From Paulinella micropora (Eukaryota > Cercozoa > Imbricatea > Euglyphida), in the NCBI GenBank assembly GCA_009731375.1, contig BJOX01000088.1:726183-751067 (forward strand): 24,885 nt of DNA. Reading direction: 5' to 3'. Below, one piece after another: positions 1 through 10,540 of this stretch; within the stretch, counting starts at the first letter, position 1; each line of letters begins with the position of its first letter. The position numbers were made by a program, and so were the translations under genes. The notes beneath the pieces were generated by a model, which saw only the letters and a list, made by a program, of their open reading frames with translations, was not told the DNA's origin and did no database searches.

Positions 1-3000
1 TTGAGGGACAAAGGGTTATGAGTTGGCGTCACAGTTTAACGCCTTGAGGCCATTGGGCTGGAACTCTGTTTAGCAAGTGTGACTAGGTTTTTTCATCGGG
101 ATGGTGGTAGATGCTGGGGAGGAGGGTCGTTGCGCGCGTAAAAGATCTTAAACTCCGCATATGCTGGTTGATAGCCCAGGACCCAGCAGACACCAGATTG
201 TTATGGGTGGGGTTTCGAGGCAGCTCTAGCAACCGCGCTTGGTGTATGCACTTGCACATTCGGTGACGTCTTGCAAGAGGTTGCTGGGACTGCGGAATAA
301 CCTCGGCTTAGTGCAGTCTTGCCCTCAGGAGCTCCATCGGTGGCCCCGATCATCAGGCGAGAGACTGACACGGGGGGGTGGAGGACCTCGAACAAGGGTA
401 TTGGAGGCTTATGTCCGTTGAGGATATGCCATTAGCTGCATCAGTACGCCTCAGATATAGTAAATCTGCCTTGGAGTGTTGACTGTGACATATTTGAGGG
501 AAATCCCGATGAAAAAACCTAGTCACACTTGCTAAACAGAGTTCCAGCCCAATGGCCTCAAGGCGTTAAACTGTGACGCCAACTCATAACCCTTTGGTGG
601 TAGATGCTGGGGAGGAGGGTCGTTGCGCGCGTAAAAGATCTTAAACTCCGCATATGCTGGTTGATAGCCCAGGACCCAGCAGACACCAGATTGTTATGGG
701 TGGGGTTTCGAGGCAGCTCTAGCAACCGCGCTTGGTGTATGCACTTGCACATTCGGTGACGTCTTGCAAGAGGTTGCTGGGACTGCGGAATAACCTCGGC
801 TTAGTGCAGTCTTGCCCTCAGGAGCTCCATCGGTGGCCCCGATCATCAGGCGAGAGACTGACACGGGGGGGTGGAGGACCTCGAACAAGGGTATTGGAGG
901 CTTATGTCCGTTGAGGATATGCCATTAGCTGCATCAGTACGCCTCAGATATAGTAAATCTGCCTTGGAGTGTTGACTGTGACATATTTGAGGGAAATCCC
1001 GATGAAAAAACCTAGTCACACTTGCTAAACAGAGTTCCAGCCCAATGGCCTCAAGGCGTTAAACTGTGACGCCAACTCATAACCCTTTGGTGGTAGATGC
1101 TGGGGAGGAGGGTCGTTGCGCGCGTAAAAGATCTTAAACTCCGCATATGCTGGTTGATAGCCCAGGACCCAGCAGACACCAGATTGTTATGGGTGGGGTT
1201 TCGAGGCAGCTCTAGCAACCGCGCTTGGTGTATGCACTTGCACATTCGGTGACGTCTTGCAAGAGGTTGCTGGGACTGCGGAATAACCTCGGCTTAGTGC
1301 AGTCTTGCCCTCAGGAGCTCCATCGGTGGCCCCGATCATCAGGCGAGAGACTGACACGGGGGGGTGGAGGACCTCGAACAAGGGTATTGGAGGCTTATGT
1401 CCGTTGAGGATATGCCATTAGCTGCATCAGTACGCCTCAGATATAGTAAATCTGCCTTGGAGTGTTGACTGTGACATATTTGAGGGAAATCCCGATGAAA
1501 AAACCTAGTCACACTTGCTAAACAGAGTTCCAGCCCAATGGCCTCAAGGCGTTAAACTGTGACGCCAACTCATAACCCTTTGGTGGTAGATGCTGGGGAG
1601 GAGGGTCGTTGCGCGCGTAAAAGATCTTAAACTCCGCATATGCTGGTTGATAGCCCAGGACCCAGCAGACACCAGATTGTTATGGGTGGGGTTTCGAGGC
1701 AGCTCTAGCAACCGCGCTTGGTGTATGCACTTGCACATTCGGTGACGTCTTGCAAGAGGTTGCTGGGACTGCGGAATAACCTCGGCTTAGTGCAGTCTTG
1801 CCCTCAGGAGCTCCATCGGTGGCCCCGATCATCAGGCGAGAGACTGACACGGGGGGGTGGAGGACCTCGAACAAGGGTATTGGAGGCTTATGTCCGTTGA
1901 GGATATGCCATTAGCTGCATCAGTACGCCTCAGATATAGTAAATCTGCCTTGGAGTGTTGACTGTGACATATTTGAGGGAAATCCCGATGAAAAAACCTA
2001 GTCACACTTGCTAAACAGAGTTCCAGCCCAATGGCCTCAAGGCGTTAAACTGTGACGCCAACTCATAACCCTTTGGTGGTAGATGCTGGGGAGGAGGGTC
2101 GTTGCGCGCGTAAAAGATCTTAAACTCCGCATATGCTGGTTGATAGCCCAGGACCCAGCAGACACCAGATTGTTATGGGTGGGGTTTCGAGGCAGCTCTA
2201 GCAACCGCGCTTGGTGTATGCACTTGCACATTCGGTGACGTCTTGCAAGAGGTTGCTGGGACTGCGGAATAACCTCGGCTTAGTGCAGTCTTGCCCTCAG
2301 GAGCTCCATCGGTGGCCCCGATCATCAGGCGAGAGACTGACACGGGGGGGTGGAGGACCTCGAACAAGGGTATTGGAGGCTTATGTCCGTTGAGGATATG
2401 CCATTAGCTGCATCAGTACGCCTCAGATATAGTAAATCTGCCTTGGAGTGTTGACTGTGACATATTTGAGGGAAATCCCGATGAAAAAACCTAGTCACAC
2501 TTGCTAAACAGAGTTCCAGCCCAATGGCCTCAAGGCGTTAAACTGTGACGCCAACTCATAACCCTTTGGTGGTAGATGCTGGGGAGGAGGGTCGTTGCGC
2601 GCGTAAAAGATCTTAAACTCCGCATATGCTGGTTGATAGCCCAGGACCCAGCAGACACCAGATTGTTATGGGTGGGGTTTCGAGGCAGCTCTAGCAACCG
2701 CGCTTGGTGTATGCACTTGCACATTCGGTGACGTCTTGCAAGAGGTTGCTGGGACTGCGGAATAACCTCGGCTTAGTGCAGTCTTGCCCTCAGGAGCTCC
2801 ATCGGTGGCCCCGATCATCAGGCGAGAGACTGACACGGGGGGGTGGAGGACCTCGAACAAGGGTATTGGAGGCTTATGTCCGTTGAGGATATGCCATTAG
2901 CTGCATCAGTACGCCTCAGATATAGTAAATCTGCCTTGGAGTGTTGACTGTGACATATTTGAGGGAAATCCCGATGAAAAAACCTAGTCACACTTGCTAA

Positions 3001-5375
3001 ACAGAGTTCCAGCCCAATGGCCTCAAGGCGTTAAACTGTGACGCCAACTCATAACCCTTTGGTGGTAGATGCTGGGGAGGAGGGTCGTTGCGCGCGTAAA
3101 AGATCTTAAACTCCGCATATGCTGGTTGATAGCCCAGGACCCAGCAGACACCAGATTGTTATGGGTGGGGTTTCGAGGCAGCTCTAGCAACCGCGCTTGG
3201 TGTATGCACTTGCACATTCGGTGACGTCTTGCAAGAGGTTGCTGGGACTGCGGAATAACCTCGGCTTAGTGCAGTCTTGCCCTCAGGAGCTCCATCGGTG
3301 GCCCCGATCATCAGGCGAGAGACTGACACGGGGGGGTGGAGGACCTCGAACAAGGGTATTGGAGGCTTATGTCCGTTGAGGATATGCCATTAGCTGCATC
3401 AGTACGCCTCAGATATAGTAAATCTGCCTTGGAGTGTTGACTGTGACATATTTGAGGGAAATCCCGATGAAAAAACCTAGTCACACTTGCTAAACAGAGT
3501 TCCAGCCCAATGGCCTCAAGGCGTTAAACTGTGACGCCAACTCATAACCCTTTGGTGGTAGATGCTGGGGAGGAGGGTCGTTGCGCGCGTAAAAGATCTT
3601 AAACTCCGCATATGCTGGTTGATAGCCCAGGACCCAGCAGACACCAGATTGTTATGGGTGGGGTTTCGAGGCAGCTCTAGCAACCGCGCTTGGTGTATGC
3701 ACTTGCACATTCGGTGACGTCTTGCAAGAGGTTGCTGGGACTGCGGAATAACCTCGGCTTAGTGCAGTCTTGCCCTCAGGAGCTCCATCGGTGGCCCCGA
3801 TCATCAGGCGAGAGACTGACACGGGGGGGTGGAGGACCTCGAACAAGGGTATTGGAGGCTTATGTCCGTTGAGGATATGCCATTAGCTGCATCAGTACGC
3901 CTCAGATATAGTAAATCTGCCTTGGAGTGTTGACTGTGACATATTTGAGGGAAATCCCGATGAAAAAACCTAGTCACACTTGCTAAACAGAGTTCCAGCC
4001 CAATGGCCTCAAGGCGTTAAACTGTGACGCCAACTCATAACCCTTTGGTGGTAGATGCTGGGGAGGAGGGTCGTTGCGCGCGTAAAAGATCTTAAACTCC
4101 GCATATGCTGGTTGATAGCCCAGGACCCAGCAGACACCAGATTGTTATGGGTGGGGTTTCGAGGCAGCTCTAGCAACCGCGCTTGGTGTATGCACTTGCA
4201 CATTCGGTGACGTCTTGCAAGAGGTTGCTGGGACTGCGGAATAACCTCGGCTTAGTGCAGTCTTGCCCTCAGGAGCTCCATCGGTGGCCCCGATCATCAG
4301 GCGAGAGACTGACACGGGGGGGTGGAGGACCTCGAACAAGGGTATTGGAGGCTTATGTCCGTTGAGGATATGCCATTAGCTGCATCAGTACGCCTCAGAT
4401 ATAGTAAATCTGCCTTGGAGTGTTGACTGTGACATATTTGAGGGAAATCCCGATGAAAAAACCTAGTCACACTTGCTAAACAGAGTTCCAGCCCAATGGC
4501 CTCAAGGCGTTAAACTGTGACGCCAACTCATAACCCTTTGGTGGTAGATGCTGGGGAGGAGGGTCGTTGCGCGCGTAAAAGATCTTAAACTCCGCATATG
4601 CTGGTTGATAGCCCAGGACCCAGCAGACACCAGATTGTTATGGGTGGGGTTTCGAGGCAGCTCTAGCAACCGCGCTTGGTGTATGCACTTGCACATTCGG
4701 TGACGTCTTGCAAGAGGTTGCTGGGACTGCGGAATAACCTCGGCTTAGTGCAGTCTTGCCCTCAGGAGCTCCATCGGTGGCCCCGATCATCAGGCGAGAG
4801 ACTGACACGGGGGGGTGGAGGACCTCGAACAAGGGTATTGGAGGCTTATGTCCGTTGAGGATATGCCATTAGCTGCATCAGTACGCCTCAGATATAGTAA
4901 ATCTGCCTTGGAGTGTTGACTGTGACATATTTGAGGGAAATCCCGATGAAAAAACCTAGTCACACTTGCTAAACAGAGTTCCAGCCCAATGGCCTCAAGG
5001 CGTTAAACTGTGACGCCAACTCATAACCCTTTGGTGGTAGATGCTGGGGAGGAGGGTCGTTGCGCGCGTAAAAGATCTTTTTTTCCGCATATGCTGGTTG
5101 ATAGCCCAGGACCCAGCAGACACCAGATTGTTATGGGTGGGGTTTCGAGGCAGCTCTAGCAACCGCGCTTGGTGTATGCACTTGCACATTCGGTGACGTC
5201 TTGCAAGAGGTTGCTGGGACTGCGGAATAACCTCGGCTTAGTGCAGTCTTGCCCTCAGGAGCTCCATCGGTGGCCCCGATCATCAGGCGAGAGACTGACA
5301 CGGGGGGGTGGAGGACCTCGAACAAGGGTATTGGAGGCTTATGTCCGTTGAGGATATGCCATTAGCTGCATCAGT
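1..5375. repeat. Satellite array, 493-bp unit, about 11 copies
   Basis: The same sequence recurs every 493 bp from the window start to the gap at 5376 (anchor GGTGGTAGATGCTGGGGAGG near 103, 597, 1090 and so on). By eye the copies are identical except for two events. Positions 9–103 of the first copy are inverted, and the eleventh copy has a four-base block change at 5080–5083. Each unit contains short open frames of 60–64 codons on both strands. They are conserved only because the DNA is identical, so they are not evidence of genes. The array runs off the left edge, so its true length is unknown. Such uniformity implies recent amplification or strong homogenisation, or an assembly built from one consensus. 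Confidence 0.97.
9..103. other. In-place inversion inside the first satellite unit
   Basis: Positions 9–102 are the exact reverse complement of 503–596 in the next unit junction. Position 103 is the only mismatch if the inverted block is taken as 502–596. The flanks keep the normal 493-bp register: 1–8 match 494–501 and 104 onward match 597 onward. Unit length is therefore unchanged and only orientation differs. No clear inverted repeat flanks the breakpoints. Confidence 0.9.
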
Positions 5376-5390
5376 NNNNNNNNNNNNNNN
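5376..5390. other. Assembly gap (15 N)
   Basis: Run of N separating the homogeneous array from a diverged copy. The sequence jumps from the middle of one unit to a slightly later point in a diverged unit, so the true distance across the gap is not known. Confidence 1.
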
Positions 5391-5840
5391 CTGATGATAA
5401 AAACTTAGTCACGCTTGTTTATCAGAGCTCCAGCCCAATGGCCTTACGGCGTTAAACTGTGATGCCAACTCAAAACCATTTGGTGGATGATGCTGGGGAG
5501 GAGGGTCGTTGGGCGCCTGTCGAAGATCTTAAACTCCGCTATGCCGGTTGATAGCCCGTGGACCCAGCGGATACCAAATTGTTATGGGTGGGGTTTTGAG
5601 GTAGTTCTAGCAACCATGCTTGGTGTACGCACTTGCACATGCGGCAACGTTTTGCAAGAGGTTGTTGGGACTGCGGAATAACCTCGGCTTAGTGTAGTCT
5701 TGCCCTCAGGAGCTCCATCGGTGGCCCCTATAATCAGTCGAGAGACTGACTAGGTGGGGATGGAGCACCTCGAACAAGGGCATGGAGGCTCATGTCCGGA
5801 AACGGATCGCGCCATCAGCTGCATCAGTATGCCTTAGAGG

Positions 5841-5843
<3 letters not shown>
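5391..5843 (+). repeat. Diverged copy of the satellite unit
   Basis: Aligns to the 493-bp unit from its ATGAAAAAACCTAGTCACAC segment through the GCTGCATCAGTACGCC segment, with many scattered substitutions and small indels (for example GGCGCCTGTCGAAGATC against GCGCGCGTAAAAGATC). Homology stops just after GCATCAGTATGCCTTAGAGG, where a pure ATT microsatellite begins. It is much older than the array copies and may represent the dispersed parent element. Confidence 0.92.

Positions 5844-5906
<63 letters not shown>
5844..5906. repeat. (ATT)n microsatellite
   Basis: About 20 uninterrupted TAT/ATT triplets directly abutting the end of the diverged satellite copy and directly preceding a tRNA-like sequence. 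A triplet tail at a homology end is typical of the 3' end of non-LTR retroelements, but no reverse transcriptase is visible here. Confidence 0.97.
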
Positions 5907-5907
5907 G

Positions 5908-5981
5908 GACACCGTGATAGCCCAGTGGTCAAGTTCACCATCTGGGCCCTGTCGCCAGTTCGATTCCCGTCGGTGCCACCA
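5908..5981 (+). pseudogene. tRNA-like sequence with encoded CCA
   Basis: The 74-nt segment has a box A match (TAGCCCAGTGG near 5918), a box B match (AGTTCGATTCC near 5958), an acceptor stem GACACCG/CGGTGCC with one A·C mismatch, and a discriminator base followed by CCA at 5979–5981. The T stem has two mismatches and I could not form a convincing anticodon arm, so I call no anticodon. Eukaryotic tRNA genes do not encode CCA, so this looks like a retrocopy of a mature tRNA or the head of a tRNA-derived SINE rather than a working gene. Confidence 0.55.
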
Positions 5982-6050
5982 GTATTTTCATTGAACATAC
6001 CGGTCTATTTCTGGACCAGTATTTTCATTGAACATACCGGCCCGTCTGGA
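5979..6050. repeat. Tandem duplication, 35–37 bp unit, two copies
   Basis: CCAGTATTTTCATTGAACAT followed by ACCGG occurs at 5979–6003 and again at 6016–6040, each followed within about ten bases by CTGGA. The repeat starts exactly at the CCA of the tRNA-like sequence. No coding signal is seen from here to the gap at 6120. Confidence 0.9.
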
Positions 6051-6119
6051 AGTGTTGGAACTGCCCTTGCGGGGGTGTCATTAGAGCTTATCGTCAATTC
6101 TTCGTACTCCCCTCACGGG

Positions 6120-6227
6120 NNNNNNNNNNNNNNNNNNNNNNNNNNNNNNNNNNNNNNNNNNNNNNNNNNNNNNNNNNNNNNNNNNNNNNNNNNNNNNNNN
6201 NNNNNNNNNNNNNNNNNNNNNNNNNNN

Positions 6228-6260
<33 letters not shown>
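6120..6260. other. Assembly gap followed by poly-G
   Basis: 108 N (6120–6227) are followed by a 33-nt pure G tract (6228–6260). Similar pure C tracts touch other gaps in this window, so the tract may be a sequencing or gap-filling artefact. Confidence 0.97.
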
Positions 6261-6281
6261 CTAAGAGTGGAATAAGATTAC

Positions 6282-6493
6282 CTTCATGTATTTAGAGGGA
6301 TGTCCTGCGATGGTGACGTCATTGTCGTCGATCAACAACTTGACCTGCAACCACATCCACCCATGCTTGCCTCTCCCTCACTTGCTGCATCCTTGCTTGC
6401 TGCAGTGCTGTCCTGCCTCCGCGCTTGCTGCAGGTGAGCTGTGGGCCGTGGGTGAATCGGTCGGGTTGCAAGCCATGCGTGTGCTGTGTGTGC

Positions 6494-6525
<32 letters not shown>

Positions 6526-7677
6526 TGTGTTTGTGTGTGTGTGTGTGTTTGTGTGTGTATGTGTGTGTCTGTGTGTGTATGTGTGTGTATGTATGTGTCT
6601 ATGTGTGTGTCGGGGGAAGGTTGGCTGAGTTGTTGGAGTGGCTTACGTTAAGCCCCAATGCGGCGGCCAATCGGGCCGCCTCTGCGTCATTGCCCTGTCC
6701 GCCCACACACAACAAAACACATACATGTACGCACAAGACGCACACGTGCGCGCAGAGGAGGCTGCAGGTGTGACCTCCTGCTGGCTGCCGTCGGAGCCCA
6801 GGCAGAAAACAATCTTGTCGGGGTGCGCCATTGCCACTCTGCACTCAGGCACAGCACAGACACATATGCGCTACGGGCTGCGCCGGGAGGACAGACCCGT
6901 TGACCATGGGCCACACGTGCCCCTCCATTGAAGTTAGGGTTAGGGTTCATCAAGGTTAGGGTAAGTCAAGGTAAGGGTGAGGGTTAGGTCGGACCCGTTG
7001 ACCATGGGCCACATGTGCCCCAGCCGGCCCGAGGAGAACTGCACACCTACACAAGACGCCACACCGGCCACAAGCACAGCACATGGATAGATAGATGGAT
7101 AGATAGATAGATAGATGTAGGTAGGTAGGCAGTATGTGTTGCTATATGCAGCGAGCGGCAAGAGGCGGGGCTGTACCGGGTGTGAGGCCGAGCTCGGGGT
7201 GGCCCGGCAGGTGCTTGTGGCCTGCCAACACAGCCAGCCAACACACAACATGCACACAGCCAGCGAACACACAACACGGACACAGCCAGCCAACACACAA
7301 CACGGACACAGCCAGCCAACACACAACACTGACGCTGTTACATAATACACCAGACAACATGCACGCAGACTTTGGGAATGGATCAATGCACTGTTATATG
7401 CATGGACGCATGCATGCTGCTTATGTTGGTGGATGCATGCTTGCACACATACATACATAGGTACACACACATGCACACACATAATATACACACATACGTA
7501 TAAACTTACACGTATACACGCACACACATGAAGACATACGTGCATGCATGTTCACAGATTGTGGTTGCATAATGTATGCGGCACCTCTGCGGTAGTTGAT
7601 GAGTTCCTTGGCGTCCAACTGCCCGCGCAGCACCGACACCTGCGCCACAACACCAGCGCGTTGGGACCCCGACGCTC

Positions 7678-7722
<45 letters not shown>

Positions 7723-7746
7723 TCTGTCTCTCTCTCTGTCTCTCTC

Positions 7747-7788
<42 letters not shown>

Positions 7789-8510
7789 TTGTGCCAGGCG
7801 TGTCGCGGCGGCGTGACCAGGTACTGTGTGGCGACGCGGTGTCCGGCCTCGTCGAAGAAGATGGGCACGAAGCGCTCGGGGCAGGCGCGGAAGAACGCGT
7901 CCAGCAGCATCACCTCCGGCACCTGCCCCGCACACAGCACACCCGTACAACGCCCGCCCGCACAACCCCCCTTCCCCTCCTGCCTCAGCGTGGCGACTCT
8001 TCTGCATTGCGCTCTGCATGCCGCATGCTAGCCGCACCGTGTCGTANNNNNNNNNNNNNNNNNNNNNNNNNNNNNNNNNNNNNNNNNNNNNNNNNNNNNN
8101 NNNNNNNNNNNNNNNNNNNNNNNNNNNNNNNNNNNNNNNNNNNNNNNNNNNNNNNNNNNNNNNNNNNNNNNNNNNNNNNNNNNNNNNNNNNNNNNNNNNN
8201 NNNNNNNNNNNNNNNNNNNNNNNNNNNNNNNNNNNNNNNNNNNNNNNNNNNNNNNNNNNNNNNNNNNNNNNNNNNNNNNNNNNNNNNNNNNNNNNNNNNN
8301 NNNNNNNNNNNNNNNNNNNNNNNNNNNNNNNNNNNNNNNNNNNCACACACACTTCCCGCCCGCCCAAAGCCACCAAGCACATAGCCACGAGGCCCAGCCA
8401 AACGGTCAGTGTGAGGAAGAGGATACATCGTACCCGGAGGCGCTCCCACAGGCCGTGAAGAAGACGATGGCATCGCGACAAAGCTGAATGTTCTGCTTCA
8501 GCGTAGACAC
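6282..8510 (-). CDS. Transketolase-family enzyme, N-terminal part (partial)
   Basis: Transketolases are thiamine-diphosphate enzymes that move two-carbon units between sugar phosphates (pentose phosphate and Calvin pathways). Exons, 5' to 3' on the minus strand: 8510–8434, an exon mostly inside a gap of which only 8046–8038 is seen, 7922–7818, 7639–7585, 7221–7177, 7046–6995, 6838–6775, 6694–6647 and 6344–6282. Every join where both sides are visible keeps frame with GT–AG borders. Diagnostic peptides in order are [113 protein letters not shown] and [18 protein letters not shown]. The last three are the cofactor-binding core, with SDG where many family members have GDG. About 172 codons are visible against 600–700 for the family. 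The final exon ends at donor GTAATC, so the rest should lie to the left, where only satellite is seen. The first exon is not certain; 9934–9884 (beginning MADQGSSPSS) fits in phase but is weak. Confidence 0.88.
6480..6612. repeat. (TG)n microsatellite
   Basis: Interrupted TG/TTTG/TATG tract on the plus strand, inside the transketolase intron between the exons at 6694–6647 and 6344–6282. Confidence 0.95.
6893..6922 (-). repeat. Partial duplicate of a transketolase exon end
   Basis: GACCCGTTGACCATGGGCCA plus the following CACGTGCCCC matches 6993–7021, which spans the 3' end and donor of the exon at 7046–6995, with one visible difference. It lies within the next intron and has no usable acceptor, so it looks like a non-functional local duplication. 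Confidence 0.8.
6930..6986 (+). repeat. Telomere-like TTAGGG interstitial repeat
   Basis: Degenerate GTTAGGGTTAGGG, AAGGTTAGGGTAAG, AAGGTAAGGGTGAGGGTTAG stretch in a transketolase intron. It sits exactly between the two copies of the duplicated exon end (6893–6922 and 6993–7021). Confidence 0.75.
7085..7136. repeat. (GATA)n/(GGTA)n microsatellite
   Basis: ATAGATAGATGG and GTAGGTAGGTAGG units in the intron between the transketolase exons at 7221–7177 and 7046–6995. Confidence 0.93.
7228..7333. repeat. 26-bp minisatellite, about four copies
   Basis: Unit CACAGCCAGCCAACACACAA followed by CACGGA recurs with small changes. It lies in the intron between the transketolase exons at 7639–7585 and 7221–7177. 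The neighbouring 7440–7545 is a CA/CATA-rich simple repeat in the same intron. Confidence 0.9.
7681..7793. repeat. (TC)n microsatellite
   Basis: CT dinucleotide tract with TGTCTC interruptions, inside the transketolase intron between the exons at 7922–7818 and 7639–7585. Confidence 0.97.
8047..8343. other. Assembly gap (297 N)
   Basis: Hides most of one transketolase exon. Only its last nine bases, coding YDT before donor GTGCGG, are visible at 8046–8038. Confidence 1.
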
Positions 8511-8617
8511 CTGCTCACCTATCCCAGGAAAGAATAACAAGCACAACACGTAGCGAGCGATCAAGATAATGCAGAGGATCAAGAGACTGATATCGAAAGT
8601 TTGCATAGGAAAGAAAA

Positions 8618-8738
8618 TAGATAGGTAGGCAGGTAGGCAGATAGATAGATAGATAGATAGATAGATGGATAGATAGATAGATAGACAGATAGACAGATAG
8701 ACAGATAGACAGACAGACAGATGGATAGACAGACAGAC

Positions 8739-8789
<51 letters not shown>

Positions 8790-8794
8790 CAGAC

Positions 8795-8836
<42 letters not shown>

Positions 8837-9135
8837 GTAGATAGATGGGTAGGTAGGTAGGTAGGTAGAGAGATGGATGGACGGATAGATGGGTGGATAA
8901 GTGGATAGATTCATGGATGGATAGATGGATGGATAGATGGATGGATAGATGGATGGATAGATAGACTGACAGATAGACAGACAGATAGACAGATAGATAG
9001 ACAGATAGATAGATAGATAGATAGATAGGTAGATAGACAGATAGGTAGATAGGTAGATAGGTAGATAGGTAGGTAGGTAGGTAGGTAGGCAGATAGGTAG
9101 GCAGATAGATAGATAGATTGATAGATAGATAGATT

Positions 9136-9193
<58 letters not shown>

Positions 9194-9354
9194 TAGATAG
9201 ACAGATAGATAGATAGATAGATAGATAGAGATAGATAGATGGATAGATGGATGGATAGATGGATGGATGGATGGATAGATAGATAGATAGATAGACAGAT
9301 AGATAGATAGATAGATAGGTAGTAGGTAGATAGGTAGGTAGGTAGGTGGGTAGG

Positions 9355-9390
<36 letters not shown>

Positions 9391-9520
9391 CAGAGACAGA
9401 GAGAGAGACAGAGACAGAGAGAGAGACACAGACAGAGACAGAGACAGAGACAGAGAGAGAGAGAGAGAGACAGAGAGAGAGAGAGACAGAGAGAGAGAAC
9501 AGAGAGAGAGATATATAGAA

Positions 9521-9579
<59 letters not shown>

Positions 9580-9606
9580 GCGCGAGAGAGAGAGAGAGAG
9601 ATCGAG

Positions 9607-9681
<75 letters not shown>
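8618..9681. repeat. Long GATA-type tetranucleotide block, then (TA)n and (GA)n
   Basis: 8618 to about 9354 consists of AGAT, AGAC, GGAT and GGTA tetranucleotides. A short TA run (about 9355–9374) and GA repeats with CAGA and GAGC interruptions follow up to the gap at 9682. No gene is visible. The block lies upstream of the last recognised transketolase exon and so probably falls in its first intron or 5' flank. Confidence 0.97.
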
Positions 9682-9871
9682 NNNNNNNNNNNNNNNNNNN
9701 NNNNNNNNNNNNNNNNNNNNNNNNNNNNNNNNNNNNNNNNNNNNNNNNNNNNNNNNNNNNNNNNNNNNNNNNNNNNNNNNNNNNNNNNNNNNNNNNNNNN
9801 NNNNNNNNNNNNNNNNNNNNNNNNNNNNNNNNNNNNNNNNNNNNNNNNAAAAAAAAAAAAAAAAAAAAAAA
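9682..9871. other. Assembly gap followed by poly-A
   Basis: 167 N (9682–9848) and then 23 A. Confidence 0.98.
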
Positions 9872-10296
9872 CGATGGAACAACAAGTTTGCTCCCCTGTC
9901 TGCTACTTGAAGGAGAACTCCCCTGATCAGCCAACGTATATGGTCAACCACGCACAGCCCCAACTTCCTCCTCTCTCTTTCACTTTTTCTCACGAAAAAG
10001 AAAAGAGAGGGGGGGCCGCCAGACATAAACTACTACACTTTTACAATAACATATATATTCATATCATATTATAATATTATCACTACTGAATATATCTAAA
10101 CATAAATATTAATATTAATAATATTAATACTAGATATATATAATACCGAGCCGCTAAATACAAATCTAATATTTTCCTTTAATACGATCAACTGAATAAC
10201 TAGGTTTCCACCTTAGATAAAGGTATAACTTACTAGCTATACTTTTCACGTGGACGTTCCCTGAGCCCGATTGTAAAATTGTTCTCTCAATAAAAG
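9872..10296. other. No recognised gene; AT-rich interval
   Basis: 10030–10145 is very AT-rich with repeated ATTAATATTAATAATATTAA-type runs. Nothing codes convincingly on the plus strand. On the minus strand 9934–9884 gives a 17-codon Ser-rich start (MADQGSSPSSSRQGSKL) followed by a weak GTTGTT donor in the phase required by the first recognised transketolase exon. This is only a candidate. Confidence 0.5.
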
Positions 10297-10308
10297 CGAA
10301 GAAGAAGA

Positions 10309-10347
<39 letters not shown>

Positions 10348-10428
10348 GAAGAGAGAGAGAGAGAGAGGAGAGAGAGAGTGTGTGTGTGTGTGTATGAGAG
10401 AGAGAGAGAGGGAGAGAGAGAGGGAGAG

Positions 10429-10521
<93 letters not shown>

Positions 10522-10540
10522 GGAGGGAGGGAGGGATGAA
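10297..10540. repeat. (GAA)n/(GA)n microsatellite
   Basis: Short GAA run, then a long interrupted GA tract with a TG core near 10379–10393, ending in GGGA repeats. 10541–10958 shows no recognisable gene and is the likely 5' flank of the ACT-domain gene. Confidence 0.97.

Noticed and set aside
201-5351. Repeated 60–64-codon open frames in every satellite unit
   Set aside because: They recur only because the DNA is identical. Both strands are open at once, the broken first unit and the diverged copy do not preserve them, and no family is recognised.
1-5375. Array as CRISPR or rDNA
   Set aside because: The unit is 493 bp without alternating unique spacers, and nothing resembles 5S, 5.8S, 18S or 28S sequence.
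8406-8606. Hydrophobic start ([12 protein letters not shown]) as the true N-terminus of the transketolase
   Set aside because: The stretch looks like intron sequence with a pyrimidine-rich acceptor ending GAGCAG at 8511; transketolases are soluble and the family-like sequence begins at the exon border.
8579-9934. Long minus-strand open frame of Ser-Ile-Tyr-Leu repeats
   Set aside because: It is translated GATA/GA microsatellite and N; no stop codons arise because of the repeat composition.
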